Shown: positions 19,646 to 28,558, counted from the stretch's first letter. The stretch is DNA of 64,000 nt from Sulfuracidifex metallicus DSM 6482 = JCM 9184 (GCA_032834875.1 CP135238.1:316011-380010); one strand, 5' to 3'. Notes: generated from the sequence alone by a model not told the origin. Numbers and translations are program-made.

Positions 19646-19718
19646 TAGCCGGGCAGGGATTCGAACCCTGGTCCCAGGGGCCAAAGCCCTAGATCCTTGG
19701 CCGCTAGACTACCCGGCT
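19646..19718 (-). tRNA. tRNA-Gln (anticodon TTG)
   Basis: A 73-nt cloverleaf on the minus strand: acceptor AGCCGGG with CCCGGCT, anticodon stem TAGGG with CCCTG, loop CTTTGGC giving TTG (complement of 19682-19684), T arm CAGGG-TTCGAAT-CCCTG, discriminator A. There is no intron and CCA is not encoded. Confidence 0.95.
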
Positions 19719-19739
19719 AATCTTCTTATCGTTCTACGC

Positions 19740-19749
19740 TCATTTAAAA
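19740..19749 (-). promoter_or_regulatory. TATA box of tRNA-Gln
   Basis: GTTTTAAATG on the minus strand, preceded by the purine-rich GAGAAAAA (BRE-like), is centred about 26 nt before the tRNA 5' end. Confidence 0.6.
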
Positions 19750-19838
19750 CTTTTTCTCGTTAATTGGTAAAGACACTTATCTTCTTTTATGTCCTTTTTA
19801 ACTTAACGTTAAAGTGCAGTTATATGAATACCGAAAGG

Positions 19839-19870
19839 CTTATATATAGGAAAATGCTTAAGTTTATAAG
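19839..19870 (+). promoter_or_regulatory. Promoter region of the TFB gene with two TATA-like elements
   Basis: CTTATATATA (19839-19848) with CCGAAAGG before it is a good BRE-TATA pair and would give a leader of about 38 nt. TTTATAAG (19863-19870) would give a leader of about 16 nt. AGGTGG (19895-19900) is a ribosome binding site 7 nt before ATG 19908, so the mRNA is leadered. Confidence 0.5.
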
Positions 19871-19907
19871 GTTTGTGGCTAACCGCAAACCTTTAGGTGG
19901 TCAACAC

Positions 19908-20840
19908 ATGTCTCAAGATTCGGAAAAGGATTCTCAGTTCAGTTCATCTCCATGTCCACAAGATAAAATAATTTTCGACGCGGAAAGGGGAGAGTATATC
20001 TGTACTGAAACCGGAGAGGTCATAGAGGAGAGAGCTATAGATCAAGGTCCAGAGTGGAGAGCTTTCACTCCTGAAGAGAAGGAGAAGAGAAGCAGGGTGG
20101 GAGGTCCTCTAAATCAGACTATACATGATAGGGGTCTATCAACCCTTATAGATTGGAAGGATAAGGACGCAATGGGCAGGACACTTGATCCCAGGAGAAG
20201 GTTGGAGGCTCTACGTTGGAGGAAATGGCAGATAAGAGCCAGGATTCAAAGCTCAATAGACCGTAACCTAGCTCAGGCGATGAATGAGCTGGAGCGTATA
20301 GGAAACCTACTAAGCTTACCTAAGTCCGTAAAGGACGAGGCAGCCCTAATATACAGGAAGGCAGTGGAGAAAGGTCTAGTAAGAGGAAGGAGCATAGAGA
20401 GCGTAGTAGCAGCTGCAATATATGCAGCATGCAGGAGAATGAAGATAGCTAGAACTTTAGATGAAATATCTCAATACACGAAGGCAAACAGGAAGGAGGT
20501 GGCTAGATGTTATAGACTTTTACTTAGAGAGCTCGACGTTGAAGTTCCAGTAAGTGACTCTAAGGATTATGTCACAAGAATAGGATCATTGCTTCGCCTT
20601 AGCGGAGCTGTAATGAAGACTGCAGCAGAGATATTAGATAAGGCTAAGACAGTTGGCCTTACTGCAGGGAAGGATCCGGCCGGTTTGGCAGCTGCAGCAA
20701 TCTACATAGCAGCGCTTCAGAACGACGATAGGAGAACTCAGAAAGAGATAGCACAAGTGGCTGGTGTCACTGAGGTTACAGTAAGGAACAGATATAAAGA
20801 GTTGATAAATGAACTAAAAATACAAATACCTACGCAATAA
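19908..20840 (+). CDS. tfb: Transcription initiation factor TFB
   Basis: The TFIIB homologue binds TBP-TATA and recruits RNA polymerase. The 310-aa protein has an N-terminal zinc ribbon that is degenerate (C16 and C32 remain; the partner positions are not cysteine, as in Sulfolobus TFB1), a B-reader/linker ([13 protein letters not shown]), and two cyclin folds of about 90 residues each (about 110-200 and 205-300). A longer frame opens at 19764, but the ribosome binding site and family N terminus favour ATG 19908. It has its own promoter. Confidence 0.95.
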   Translation: MSQDSEKDSQFSSSPCPQDKIIFDAERGEYICTETGEVIEERAIDQGPEWRAFTPEEKEKRSRVGGPLNQTIHDRGLSTLIDWKDKDAMGRTLDPRRRLEALRWRKWQIRARIQSSIDRNLAQAMNELERIGNLLSLPKSVKDEAALIYRKAVEKGLVRGRSIESVVAAAIYAACRRMKIARTLDEISQYTKANRKEVARCYRLLLRELDVEVPVSDSKDYVTRIGSLLRLSGAVMKTAAEILDKAKTVGLTAGKDPAGLAAAAIYIAALQNDDRRTQKEIAQVAGVTEVTVRNRYKELINELKIQIPTQ

Positions 20841-20870
20841 TATTTAAATTTTATTTCATTTATTTTTTAA
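20841..20870 (+). terminator. T-rich 3' end after the TFB gene
   Basis: Right after the TFB stop come several T runs, ending in TTATTTTTTAA (about 20859-20869). Archaeal intrinsic termination needs little more than such U-tracts. The rest of the 225-bp convergent gap is AT-rich and holds only a 12-nt palindrome GAAGAATTCTTC (20976-20987); no gene was seen. Confidence 0.35.
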
Positions 20871-21065
20871 ATAAGAAAGAAATATTTTACTTCGTTTTAT
20901 AGCATTGTTTTGAATCGAAAACTTTTCTTTATGGTTGTAAATTATAGAAATATTTAACATTGATTGTAAAAATGAGAAGAATTCTTCAACAAACATAAAA
21001 ATCTAAAAATTAACATTAAATTTAAGAAGTGATAATTAAATTATAAATTACGTTTGGATATACAC

Positions 21066-21368
21066 CTATTCTATGGTTAAAATGTTAGATTCAGGATATC
21101 CCATCTTTATCAGTATTTCTCTAGCTTTTTCTCTATGGTCTCCTTGAATTATAATCTTCCCATCCTTCACTGTACCACCGGCGGCGAGTTTAGACTTTAG
21201 CTCTGAGGCCTTCTTTCTTAACTCTTCGTCTGAATCTGCTAACCCTTCTATTATTGTAACCTCTTTTCCATATCTTCTTTTTTCTAACTTAATTTTTATA
21301 AATTGCTCCTCCTTATTTAATTGCTCACATATATCTGCGGGTAAACCTCCGCACAGATTATCTGCCAT
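21066..21368 (-). CDS. Translation initiation factor aIF1 (SUI1 family)
   Basis: The protein helps select the start codon on the small ribosomal subunit. The 100-aa sequence has the SUI1 core: [20 protein letters not shown], then [20 protein letters not shown], and a short C-terminal strand. TTG at 21374 would add two residues; ATG at 21368 is chosen. It has a ribosome binding site (GGAGGA) on its own leader. Confidence 0.95.
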   Translation of the reverse strand: MADNLCGGLPADICEQLNKEEQFIKIKLEKRRYGKEVTIIEGLADSDEELRKKASELKSKLAAGGTVKDGKIIIQGDHREKAREILIKMGYPESNILTIE

Positions 21369-21431
21369 TCTCAAATAAGACTTTAAGTATATCCTCCATT
21401 TTAACTTTTCTATGGCATTTCATGTGAAAAG

Positions 21432-21439
21432 CTTAAAAG
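21432..21439 (+). promoter_or_regulatory. TATA box of rpoP
   Basis: CTTAAAAG is centred 26.5 nt before ATG 21462, which indicates a leaderless transcript. Confidence 0.5.
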
Positions 21440-21461
21440 CCGAATTATTAGGTTTTAGTCT

Positions 21462-21608
21462 ATGGCAAATTATAGATGCGGTAGATGTTGGAAAACCTTT
21501 TCTGACGAGCAGTTGAAAGTATTACCTGGTATAAGATGTCCATACTGCGGTTACAAGATAATTTACATGGTTAGAAGACCGGGAATAAAGACCGTAAAGG
21601 CAACTTAA
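21462..21608 (+). CDS. rpoP: DNA-directed RNA polymerase subunit Rpo12 (RpoP)
   Basis: A 48-aa zinc-ribbon subunit of the polymerase platform. It has C6-x2-C9 (RCGRCW) and C26-x2-C29 (RCPYCGY), then the conserved basic tail [14 protein letters not shown]. It is too short for most gene finders. It is alone, between divergent aIF1 and convergent agmatinase. Confidence 0.95.
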   Translation: MANYRCGRCWKTFSDEQLKVLPGIRCPYCGYKIIYMVRRPGIKTVKAT

Positions 21609-21656
21609 AAATGTATGAGTTTTTTGAATAATGTCAATTATTTCTATTCTAAATTT

Positions 21657-22559
21657 TTATTGTTGTGTTGCCTTAGCTGCAGCAGCTGTAGTTTCTAGAA
21701 TTAGTTTTGAACCTAGAACTACAGTAATTCCAGACGGATCGTATGGAGGAGACACCTCTACTACATCATATCCTACTATTCTTTTGTCGACTATGAGCGA
21801 CATTATGTCCAAAACCGTAGTAGGATCAATACCTTCTGGTTCCGGAGTAGCGACTCCAGGGGCAAAGCTCGGATCTATCCCATCCATGTCGTAAGATATA
21901 TAAATTGAGGAGCATTCCTCAAGTGTCTTACTGACCTTCCTTGCAACCTCTCTGTGACCTAGCAACTTAACCTCTTTGGCAGTGATGAAAGGTATGCCCT
22001 CTCTACTTGCATACTCTATTTCGTCCTTACCTACAGCCCTAGTTGCTACTTCTACTACCTTTACTCCCATCTCGGATATTCTTCTCATCACGCATGCATG
22101 ATCATATTTGTAACCCATGTATTCATCCCTCAAGTCCAAATGGGCATCGAAACTAAGTACACAAAGGTTCTTTCTATGATATTGTATTACTCCCTTAATG
22201 ACGCCAGTCGTTACTGTATGTTCTCCTCCTATTGATACCGTGATTTTACCTTGAGATTGATAATAACTTATTACCTCGGATATTCTCTTCAAGTTCTCCT
22301 CCACAGACGAGGGATGCATCACTACATCTCCTACATCATAGAAGCCTATATCTGCTACATTAACATTAGATCTAAGGGAGAAAAATTCTATATATTGAGT
22401 AGCTTCCCTTATATAGGCCGGTGCAAATCTACTCCCCGGTCTGTAGCTACTAGTTATATCCATTGGTAGACCTACTACCGTGAACTTTGAGTCTTTTCTC
22501 TCAAAGCCTCCAAATTTCCTTGAGCTTTCGTTAAGGTAAAGTAACCTCGGATCGCTCAT
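21657..22559 (-). CDS. speB: Agmatinase/arginase-family ureohydrolase
   Basis: The enzyme releases urea from agmatine (or from N1-aminopropylagmatine, the likely thermophile route) to give putrescine or spermidine. The two Mn ions are held by H114 (GGEHT), D138, H140 and D142 (SFDAHLD), and D224 and D226 (SYDMDGIDP). With ATG 22559 the protein has 300 aa. An ATG at 22568 is possible, but the palindromic TATA at 22581-22588 is exactly placed for a leaderless start at 22559. Arginase is less likely, because the C-terminal context fits agmatinases. Confidence 0.88.
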   Translation of the reverse strand: MSDPRLLYLNESSRKFGGFERKDSKFTVVGLPMDITSSYRPGSRFAPAYIREATQYIEFFSLRSNVNVADIGFYDVGDVVMHPSSVEENLKRISEVISYYQSQGKITVSIGGEHTVTTGVIKGVIQYHRKNLCVLSFDAHLDLRDEYMGYKYDHACVMRRISEMGVKVVEVATRAVGKDEIEYASREGIPFITAKEVKLLGHREVARKVSKTLEECSSIYISYDMDGIDPSFAPGVATPEPEGIDPTTVLDIMSLIVDKRIVGYDVVEVSPPYDPSGITVVLGSKLILETTAAAAKATQQ

Positions 22560-22580
22560 AGTGGTCATAAATGAAGGAAC

Positions 22581-22588
22581 TTTATAAA
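22581..22588. promoter_or_regulatory. Palindromic bidirectional TATA box for agmatinase and GlyRS
   Basis: TTTATAAA is its own reverse complement. The centre (22584.5) is 25.5 nt from GTG 22610 on the plus strand and 25.5 nt from ATG 22559 on the minus strand. Purine-rich BRE-like stretches flank it on both sides (AAGGAAC before it on plus, ACAGAGAG on minus). Both transcripts would be leaderless. Confidence 0.65.
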
Positions 22589-22609
22589 CTCTCTGTAGGT
22601 CTAAGTCAT

Positions 22610-24328
22610 GTGAGTGACGTATATAATAAGGCGGTAGAGTTAGCCAAAAGACGAGGAATATTCTGGCCCTCTTACGAAATTTACGGGGGAATTGCAGGAC
22701 TCTATGACATCGGACCAGTAGGCACTATGATAAAGAACAAGATAGTAAGCTTGTGGAGGAAGTACTTCGTCGAATCTACCATGGGAATGGTAGTGGAAGT
22801 GGAGACTCCAATGATTACCCCTGAAAAGGTATTTGAGGCCAGCGGTCACTTAAAGAACTTCACAGATCCGGTGGTTCAATGCTCCAAATGTAAGAAGGTA
22901 TTCAGGGCAGATCATTTGGTGGAAGAAATATTACATAAAAACGTGGAGTCCCTCTCTCCCAGCCAGTTAGACTCAGTCATAAAGGAAAACGGAATAAAGT
23001 GTCCCAGCTGCGGTGGAGATCTCGGCGAAGTAAGGTATTTCAACTTACTTTTTGAGACAACAATAGGTCCTTATACGGGAGAAAGGGGATTCCTTAGGCC
23101 AGAGACAGCTCAAGGTATGTTCACCGCATTTAAGAGGGTATTCGAGAGCTATAGGCAACGTTTACCTTTAGGTATAGCTCAAATAGGAAGGGTTGCTAGA
23201 AACGAGATCTCCCCCCGGCAAGGACTAGTGAGGATGAGAGAATTCTCCATAATGGAGGTAGAGTTCTTCATGGACCCAAAGGAAACGGACGTTCCATTGG
23301 CTGATTTAGAAAACGATAAGGTCAAGATACTTAGGGCACAAACCAAGGAAGCTGGAAGAGAGGAACTGGACATTTTCACTGTCAAAGAACTTGTGAGCGA
23401 AAAAGTCGTAGTTCATCCTTGGATGGCTTACTGGATGGCAAAGGCCTCAAGGTTCGTGAACTCCTTGGGTATAAACGAGTTCTTCTTCGAGGAAAAGTTA
23501 CCTCAAGAGAGGGCCCATTACTCAAAGCAGACTTTTGATCAGATAGCCATAGTGGGAGGAGAAAAAGTTGAGATTTCAGGTCATGCTTACAGGGGAGACT
23601 ATGATCTTTCAGGTCATTCAAGGATTAGCGGGCAGGACCTAACTGTATTTAAAAAATATGATACTCCACAAATAGTTAAAAAGAAGACTGTAGTAATAAA
23701 TAAACAAAAGATCTCTTCTCTAAAGGACGTAGGAAAGGAAATAATGAAGAAGATCAGCGGCCTGACTGCAGAACAAATAGAGGAACTCATAAGGCAGGAC
23801 TTCAGGGTAGACTCGGTTCCAATCTCCTCAGTGGTTTCCATAACAGAAAGGGAAGAGAAAGTAAATGGAGAGAAGTTCTTCCCACATGTAGTTGAGCCCT
23901 CCTTTGGAGTAGAGAGGTCCCTATATTTAGTAGTGGTTAACTCGTACAAGGAAAAGAAGGATAGAATAATTCTTTCTTTACCTAAGGATATTGCTCCTTA
24001 CGATGTTGCAGTATTTCCTCTACTTGAAAGGGAAGAAATCATCAAGAAAGCTAAAGAAATCAGAGATTTACTGCAGGCCAAGTACACTGTTCTTTACGAT
24101 GAGAGCGGAAGTATAGGCAAGAGATACGCTAGAGCAGACGAAATAGGAATACCATTTGATATCACTGTTGATCCGCAGTCGTTAGATGACGCCTCGGTCA
24201 CAATTAGGGATAGGGACACTTGGGAGCAATCAAGGGTAAAGGTAGATTCTCTGGTTTGCTCTTTAGAAAAGCTATTTAACGGAACAAAACTCAATAACAT
24301 AGGAGAAAAGGCGGATAACAATGAGTGA
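22610..24328 (+). CDS. glyS: Glycyl-tRNA synthetase (class II, archaeal/eukaryotic type)
   Basis: Charges tRNA-Gly. Class II motifs are visible: [15 protein letters not shown] and GLYDIGP at the N terminus, motif 2 [15 protein letters not shown], motif 3 [11 protein letters not shown], and a zinc-binding insert with CSKC and CPSC pairs. The anticodon-binding domain is at the end ([12 protein letters not shown]). An ATG at 22571 would add 13 residues, but the TATA box lies inside that stretch, so GTG 22610 (572 aa) is the better start. It overlaps the next gene by 8 nt. Confidence 0.94.
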   Translation: MSDVYNKAVELAKRRGIFWPSYEIYGGIAGLYDIGPVGTMIKNKIVSLWRKYFVESTMGMVVEVETPMITPEKVFEASGHLKNFTDPVVQCSKCKKVFRADHLVEEILHKNVESLSPSQLDSVIKENGIKCPSCGGDLGEVRYFNLLFETTIGPYTGERGFLRPETAQGMFTAFKRVFESYRQRLPLGIAQIGRVARNEISPRQGLVRMREFSIMEVEFFMDPKETDVPLADLENDKVKILRAQTKEAGREELDIFTVKELVSEKVVVHPWMAYWMAKASRFVNSLGINEFFFEEKLPQERAHYSKQTFDQIAIVGGEKVEISGHAYRGDYDLSGHSRISGQDLTVFKKYDTPQIVKKKTVVINKQKISSLKDVGKEIMKKISGLTAEQIEELIRQDFRVDSVPISSVVSITEREEKVNGEKFFPHVVEPSFGVERSLYLVVVNSYKEKKDRIILSLPKDIAPYDVAVFPLLEREEIIKKAKEIRDLLQAKYTVLYDESGSIGKRYARADEIGIPFDITVDPQSLDDASVTIRDRDTWEQSRVKVDSLVCSLEKLFNGTKLNNIGEKADNNE

Positions 24329-24665
24329 GGACTCAGAAAAGAAGGAGGACGTAAAGTCCTTGTTGAACGTAATACCTCCTGCCTCTGCCTTAAAGGGAAA
24401 TACGCGTCAGGGACTAAAGGAGAAGCGAGTCAAGATAAGGAAAAGGGCTGACGTAGGAAAAGGAACTGTATTGATATCTGCAAAGCTGGCGTCAGAATTG
24501 TCCATAAAGGGCTCATTGGAAATTTCAGTTAAGGGAAGAAGGGAGAAGTTTAAGGCGGTAGTACAAGAAGGAATAGTTGATTATGAGATATGGGCTAGTT
24601 CGCCAGACATGATAGAGTTAGGCTTGATGGACAATAGCACCGTTACTGTGAGGGCATCTCAATGA
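24321..24665 (+). CDS. Small beta-rich protein of unknown function
   Basis: Not recognised. The 114-aa protein has a charged, disordered-looking N terminus, then about 75 residues of alternating strands ([47 protein letters not shown]). The spacing and the S-x-K-L-A-x-E-L / G-L-x-D-N-S-x-V-x-V pattern recall double-psi or AbrB-like barrels, but that is only a resemblance. It overlaps GlyRS by 8 nt and the next gene by 4 nt. Confidence 0.65.
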   Translation: MSEDSEKKEDVKSLLNVIPPASALKGNTRQGLKEKRVKIRKRADVGKGTVLISAKLASELSIKGSLEISVKGRREKFKAVVQEGIVDYEIWASSPDMIELGLMDNSTVTVRASQ

Positions 24666-25060
24666 GCGATATAAAAGTAAGTAGAATTCTTTTTGAATTT
24701 GAGACTATAATAAAGGATCACTCTTTCTATTTGGACGAACTTCAGAACATGATTGAGATTCCTGAATTTGACGTGGAAAAAGCTGAAAGGCTTATCAAGA
24801 GGATGAGGAGAGTTAGGAGGGATTTGGAACGCGGTATTAACGTAATAACTCAGAACGTAGAGTCTATGTCGGAAACAAACATGAAGGAAGAGGCTTTGGG
24901 TATTCTGAACTATTTAATGACTGTCGGATTAAAAGAAGAGAAGGAAATGCTGATGCAGCTCAAGGATAGCCTAACGAAGAGAGGTATACAAAACGATCTG
25001 GAAAAAGATGTAGATCAAATTCAAAGAATTTTAAACAACATTTCTAGATTTAGTTTTTAA
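24662..25060 (+). CDS. All-helical protein of unknown function
   Basis: Not recognised. The 132-aa protein is predicted by eye to be a long-helix bundle rich in Glu, Lys and Arg (AERLIKRMRRVRRDLERG; KEEKEMLMQLKDSL). It has no membrane segment and no cysteine. It starts with an ATGA overlap on the previous gene and is 23 nt before a PhoU-like gene with a similar helical texture, so a physical partnership is possible. Confidence 0.65.
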   Translation: MSDIKVSRILFEFETIIKDHSFYLDELQNMIEIPEFDVEKAERLIKRMRRVRRDLERGINVITQNVESMSETNMKEEALGILNYLMTVGLKEEKEMLMQLKDSLTKRGIQNDLEKDVDQIQRILNNISRFSF

Positions 25061-25083
25061 ACCCTTTGGGCTGATTTATAACG

Positions 25084-25728
25084 ATGAGTGGAGGTATAGC
25101 AAACCTAACCATAGAAGAGCAACTACAGCAAATATGCTCTAAAGTGCTAGATGAAATAAGAATATTCTACGAACTGCTTACAAATCAGGAGTTGAATGTT
25201 AATCCACTTCAGGTATATTCAAAGATAAGTAGTGTGAAGGATGATGTGGAGGTCACCAAGTACAAGTTAGGAGAGTACATAATTCGCGTTAGAGAGGCAA
25301 TTCAAGACGGTGATCTCTACCTCGAGATTTTAAACAATCTTGAAAGGAGCGCCCAAAATATAGATGCGGCGGGTTACAGATATAGCGTTATTCTATCTAG
25401 GGGAAACAAGATGGACGACGTTACTTATAGGCTGTTAGTAGTTATGGCTGAAAAGCTAATGGCTACCATAACACAACTCAGCGAATCCATTAGACTTCTA
25501 TCGGTGAATCCAAATAAGAGCCTCGAAAGCTCGAAGGCTGTAGTGAGAATGGAAGAGGACGTTGACGAACTGTATAGAAGCTTTGAACTGAAACTTTATG
25601 AAAAGAGCGGTAACGATTTGGTCTACATTATGTTGGCTAAGGACGTTGCTGACAGACTGGAAGATTCGGAGGACTTGTTGAAGGTTTCTTCTGACACAGT
25701 AACTTATCTAGCTCTAGAGAGGAGCTAA
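25084..25728 (+). CDS. PhoU/DUF47-like helical protein
   Basis: The 214-aa protein is all helical, with two repeats of the three-helix PhoU type (about 10-105 and 110-210). E and D residues sit where PhoU-like proteins bind metal (RMEEDVDEL; AKDVADRLEDSEDLL). The latter pattern, D-x-A-D-x-x-E-D, is typical of DUF47/PhoU. DUF47 proteins usually accompany phosphate transporters, but no transporter is near. Its stop abuts endA directly. Function is uncertain. Confidence 0.6.
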   Translation: MSGGIANLTIEEQLQQICSKVLDEIRIFYELLTNQELNVNPLQVYSKISSVKDDVEVTKYKLGEYIIRVREAIQDGDLYLEILNNLERSAQNIDAAGYRYSVILSRGNKMDDVTYRLLVVMAEKLMATITQLSESIRLLSVNPNKSLESSKAVVRMEEDVDELYRSFELKLYEKSGNDLVYIMLAKDVADRLEDSEDLLKVSSDTVTYLALERS

Positions 25729-26274
25729 ATGCAAGGTCTGTTACTTGAAAGCAGGGTCGTTATACTTAACGTTGAGGAAGCGAAGAAAATTTACGGTAAC
25801 GGTTTCTTCGGTAAACCGATTGGTGTATCTAAACCGAAGGGTCCTAATGACATTGACAGGCCACTGGAGTTATCTTTGGTAGAAGCATTATACCTAATGG
25901 AAAACTCAGTTATAAATGTAGTAGACAAGCAAGGAAACTCAGTTTCACCTCAGTTTTTAAGGGAATACGCAAAGGAGAGAGTAGATAAATTCAATATTCT
26001 TTATAAAATCTACTCCGATCTAAGGAAGAGGAAGTTCGTTGTAAGATCAGGGATTAAGTTCGGAGCTGACTTCGCAGTGTACACCATAGGACCAGGAATA
26101 GAACACGCTCCTTTTGTTGTGATTGCCTTAGATCTAAAGAACGAGATATCACCAGTTGAGCTTATGAGCTTTGGAAGGGTATCCCATAGTACTAGGAAAA
26201 CCTTAGTCTTGGGACTGGTAGACCTGCAACGAGACGTGATAAAGTACGTAATGTTTAAATGGGTAAAAATGTAA
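25729..26274 (+). CDS. endA: tRNA-splicing endonuclease EndA
   Basis: Cuts bulge-helix-bulge introns from pre-tRNA and pre-rRNA. The 181-aa protein has the catalytic triad Y118 (DFAVYTIG), H126 (IEHAPF) and K157 (STRKTLVL). Crenarchaea use a heterotetramer of catalytic and structural subunits; this copy keeps the triad and so is the catalytic one. It begins immediately after the PhoU-like gene's stop. Confidence 0.95.
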   Translation: MQGLLLESRVVILNVEEAKKIYGNGFFGKPIGVSKPKGPNDIDRPLELSLVEALYLMENSVINVVDKQGNSVSPQFLREYAKERVDKFNILYKIYSDLRKRKFVVRSGIKFGADFAVYTIGPGIEHAPFVVIALDLKNEISPVELMSFGRVSHSTRKTLVLGLVDLQRDVIKYVMFKWVKM

Positions 26275-26307
26275 CTTGATATAAAAGTAGAATGGGGGTT
26301 AATCTGC

Positions 26308-26697
26308 TTGAGAGATCAGCAAAATAAAGCTCGTTTCAACGATAAAGTGCCCCTTCAGGGAGAGCCGAAACCTCTACCCATAGGGGGTAAATGTAACTAT
26401 CTTTGCCCTTATTTTAGGTGCAATAAGAAAGCTCTTTTAATACAACAGAAGTACAACAAGGGTAATCCACAAAAGGTAGGTTGGTGCAGATGGGTAGGCG
26501 ATACTTGCATTACTGGCGACTGCCAGTACGCATACTGCGAGAAGAGAGCTCTTTTGCCTGGAAACAAATGTGCCTTTGCGAACTCTAGAAAGAATGAAGA
26601 TGATTTGGAGAAGGATCTGGCTGGAGACGATGAGGTAGATAAAGTAAAAGACATAATATCGAAGAAGTTTGGAAAAAGAGATATAGATATCATCTAA
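26308..26697 (+). CDS. Cysteine-rich putative metal-binding protein
   Basis: Not recognised as a named family. The 129-aa protein has eight cysteines (29, 33, 38, 60, 67, 72, 77, 88) in a compact middle domain, enough for two metal sites or one iron-sulfur cluster plus a zinc. A charged acidic tail follows. TTG start at 26308, 33 nt after endA. The regular Cys spacing and the good fit into the operon argue for a real gene; RNA or tRNA processing is a guess from the neighbour. Confidence 0.65.
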   Translation: MRDQQNKARFNDKVPLQGEPKPLPIGGKCNYLCPYFRCNKKALLIQQKYNKGNPQKVGWCRWVGDTCITGDCQYAYCEKRALLPGNKCAFANSRKNEDDLEKDLAGDDEVDKVKDIISKKFGKRDIDII

Positions 26698-26868
26698 GCA
26701 AAATCATGACAGCATATATGATCTTAAACCATGCATTTTTGATTGTTGGAAGTAAAGTTTATGTTTTTCCTTAATTTTTTAAATTATCATAGTTTTGTAT
26801 AGGGTAAACGTGTTGCACGTTTTACTTAAAGAAATGATACTTACCTTTTTTTAATATTTATTAAAGAA

Positions 26869-27516
26869 TTATTCGAAATTAGGTTCTCTCGTTCCCTTCC
26901 ATGTCTCGTAAATGTCGTGTTTTATTCCTAGAACATCTAAAGCTTTTCCAACTATGAAATTGACCATATCTTCCACAGTCTTAGGTTTGACATAGAATCC
27001 AGGGGAGGCAGGTAGTATAATTGATCCTAATCTAGCTAACTTTAGGGCGTTTTCAAGTTCTATAGCACCTAAAGGGGTTTCTCTTATAACAAGGATAAGT
27101 TTACCCCCAGTCCTCAAGTAGTTTAATGCGGATCTTGATATTAAGTTAGAGGATATACCTCCTGCTATTTCTGCAAGCGTCTTTATGCTACACGGTATTA
27201 TTACCATGCCTAACGTTTTTATGGTGAAGCTTGAACTTGAAGTTGGAGCATCTATCTCCTCCTCCATGTAAAACTCAGCTTCCTTTCTTATGGTTTCCCT
27301 CAAGTCTAAATCGTTCTCTATCCTTGCAACACGCTCTGCGGCTCTAGATATTATAACTAAAGGTTTATATCCTAATCTTTTGAGCCATCTAACGGTTTCT
27401 ATACCATATATTATTCCGCTCGCTCCCGTTATTCCTACAATAACTTGCCCGTTTTCCTCTTTCCCTTTATTTGTTCCTGTCTTCTGAGCCACTCCGTCAT
27501 CCATTGTCTGTAACAC
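26869..27516 (-). CDS. ubiX: UbiX-family flavin prenyltransferase
   Basis: Makes prenylated FMN, the cofactor of UbiD-type decarboxylases. Seen are VIVGITGASGIIYGIE (residues about 25-40), the late PASPGFYVKPKTVEDMVNF and the FMN-binding PCSIKTLAEIAGG. The start is unsure: ATG 27516 overlaps the upstream zinc-finger gene by 82 nt, ATG 27504 and GTG 27492 by less. No ubiD gene is in the window. Confidence 0.9.
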   Translation of the reverse strand: MLQTMDDGVAQKTGTNKGKEENGQVIVGITGASGIIYGIETVRWLKRLGYKPLVIISRAAERVARIENDLDLRETIRKEAEFYMEEEIDAPTSSSSFTIKTLGMVIIPCSIKTLAEIAGGISSNLISRSALNYLRTGGKLILVIRETPLGAIELENALKLARLGSIILPASPGFYVKPKTVEDMVNFIVGKALDVLGIKHDIYETWKGTREPNFE

Positions 27517-27644
27517 CTTTCGCTACAGAAAACCCACGGCTTATTGTTGCAACACGTCTTAACAGTTAAAGGTTTTCCTTTAATTACTTGTTTACACCAG
27601 TCACATTTTATTGACGTAGTGTCATATTCAATTTTTAATGGCAT
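27435..27644 (-). CDS. Small TRASH-like zinc-finger protein
   Basis: The 69-aa protein (75 aa if ATG 27662 is used) has C14-x2-C17, C31-C32 and FC40-x3-C44, the pattern of treble-clef TRASH/MYM fingers, and a basic C-terminal helix (EWLRRQEQIKGKRKTGK). TRASH domains sense or carry metals. The frame overlaps the ubiX gene for 58-82 nt depending on its start. ATG 27644 is preferred, because an AT-rich TATA-like stretch lies about 26 nt upstream. Confidence 0.65.
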   Translation of the reverse strand: MPLKIEYDTTSIKCDWCKQVIKGKPLTVKTCCNNKPWVFCSERCYRQWMTEWLRRQEQIKGKRKTGKLL

Positions 27645-27703
27645 AATAGTTGAACATCTCATAAATTAATAAATTATTTATCGCATTTCCTTTTATAAGT
27701 TAG

Positions 27704-27711
27704 TTTATAAG
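27704..27711 (+). promoter_or_regulatory. TATA box of thi4
   Basis: TTTATAAG is centred about 25 nt before ATG 27733, which indicates a leaderless mRNA. A second similar element (TTTATAAG) starts 13 nt earlier. Confidence 0.55.
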
Positions 27712-27732
27712 CTAGTTATAATCACTTTACGC

Positions 27733-28521
27733 ATGCAAGAAGTTAAAATTAAGCAGATAGATGAGAAGAAAATTAGTCAATATATTATTAAATATACAAT
27801 GGAAGATTGGATGAACATAGTGGATTCAGACGTTGTGATAGTTGGGGCTGGTCCCTCAGGTATGACCGCTGGATATTATTTGGCTAAGGCTGGGAAGAGG
27901 GTGGTAGTTTTCGAGAGAAGACTAAGCTTCGGGGGAGGTATAGGAGGTGGTGCCATGAACTTTCACAAGGTGGTAATTGAGAGTCCTGCAGAGGAGATAC
28001 TAAAGGAGATAGGAGTAAGAATGACAGAGGTTGAAAGCGGAGTTTTCATAGTGGATACCGCTGAGTTCATGGCTAAACTGGGAGCAGCTGCAGTAGATGC
28101 TGGGGTTAAGATTCTCCACGGTGTAACAGTAGACGATGTAATATTCAGGGAAGACCCGCTAAGGGTTGCTGGAGTCGCCGTTGAATGGACATCCACTCAG
28201 ATGTCTGGACTTCACGTTGATCCATTATTCGTTTCTGCCAAGGCTGTATTGGATGCAACTGGACACGATGCAGAAATTATCTCCGTTGCTTCAAGAAAGT
28301 TACCAGAGCTTAACGTCCAAATACCTGGAGAGAAGTCAGCGTATAGCGAGATAGCTGAGGAATTGGTAGTCGTAAATTCAGGCAAGGTAGCCGAAGGGCT
28401 CTATAGCTCAGGCATGGCGACAGCTGAGGTTAGAGGTCTACCGAGAATGGGACCTATATTCGGTGCAATGTTACTTTCAGGTAGAAAGGTCGCTGAGGAC
28501 ATACTAAGGGATATCCGTTAG
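27733..28521 (+). CDS. thi4: Thiazole synthase Thi4, sulfide-using (His-type)
   Basis: Makes the thiazole moiety of thiamine from NAD and glycine. The 262-aa protein has the dinucleotide motif [17 protein letters not shown] (34-50), the [13 protein letters not shown] loop, and the C-terminal [16 protein letters not shown]. Where eukaryotic Thi4 has the sacrificial cysteine, this sequence has His161 (SGLHVDP). It therefore belongs to the archaeal class that takes sulfide as donor and acts repeatedly, not once. Confidence 0.93.
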   Translation: MQEVKIKQIDEKKISQYIIKYTMEDWMNIVDSDVVIVGAGPSGMTAGYYLAKAGKRVVVFERRLSFGGGIGGGAMNFHKVVIESPAEEILKEIGVRMTEVESGVFIVDTAEFMAKLGAAAVDAGVKILHGVTVDDVIFREDPLRVAGVAVEWTSTQMSGLHVDPLFVSAKAVLDATGHDAEIISVASRKLPELNVQIPGEKSAYSEIAEELVVVNSGKVAEGLYSSGMATAEVRGLPRMGPIFGAMLLSGRKVAEDILRDIR

Positions 28522-28558
28522 TCTTAAAACTTACACATGACATTAATTGATGATTGCC

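Noticed and set aside
19764-19907. 48-codon N-terminal extension of TFB
   Set aside because: It contains the promoter TATA elements and precedes a good ribosome binding site.
20976-20987. 12-nt palindrome GAAGAATTCTTC
   Set aside because: Short palindromes of this size occur by chance; no loop or U-tract attached.
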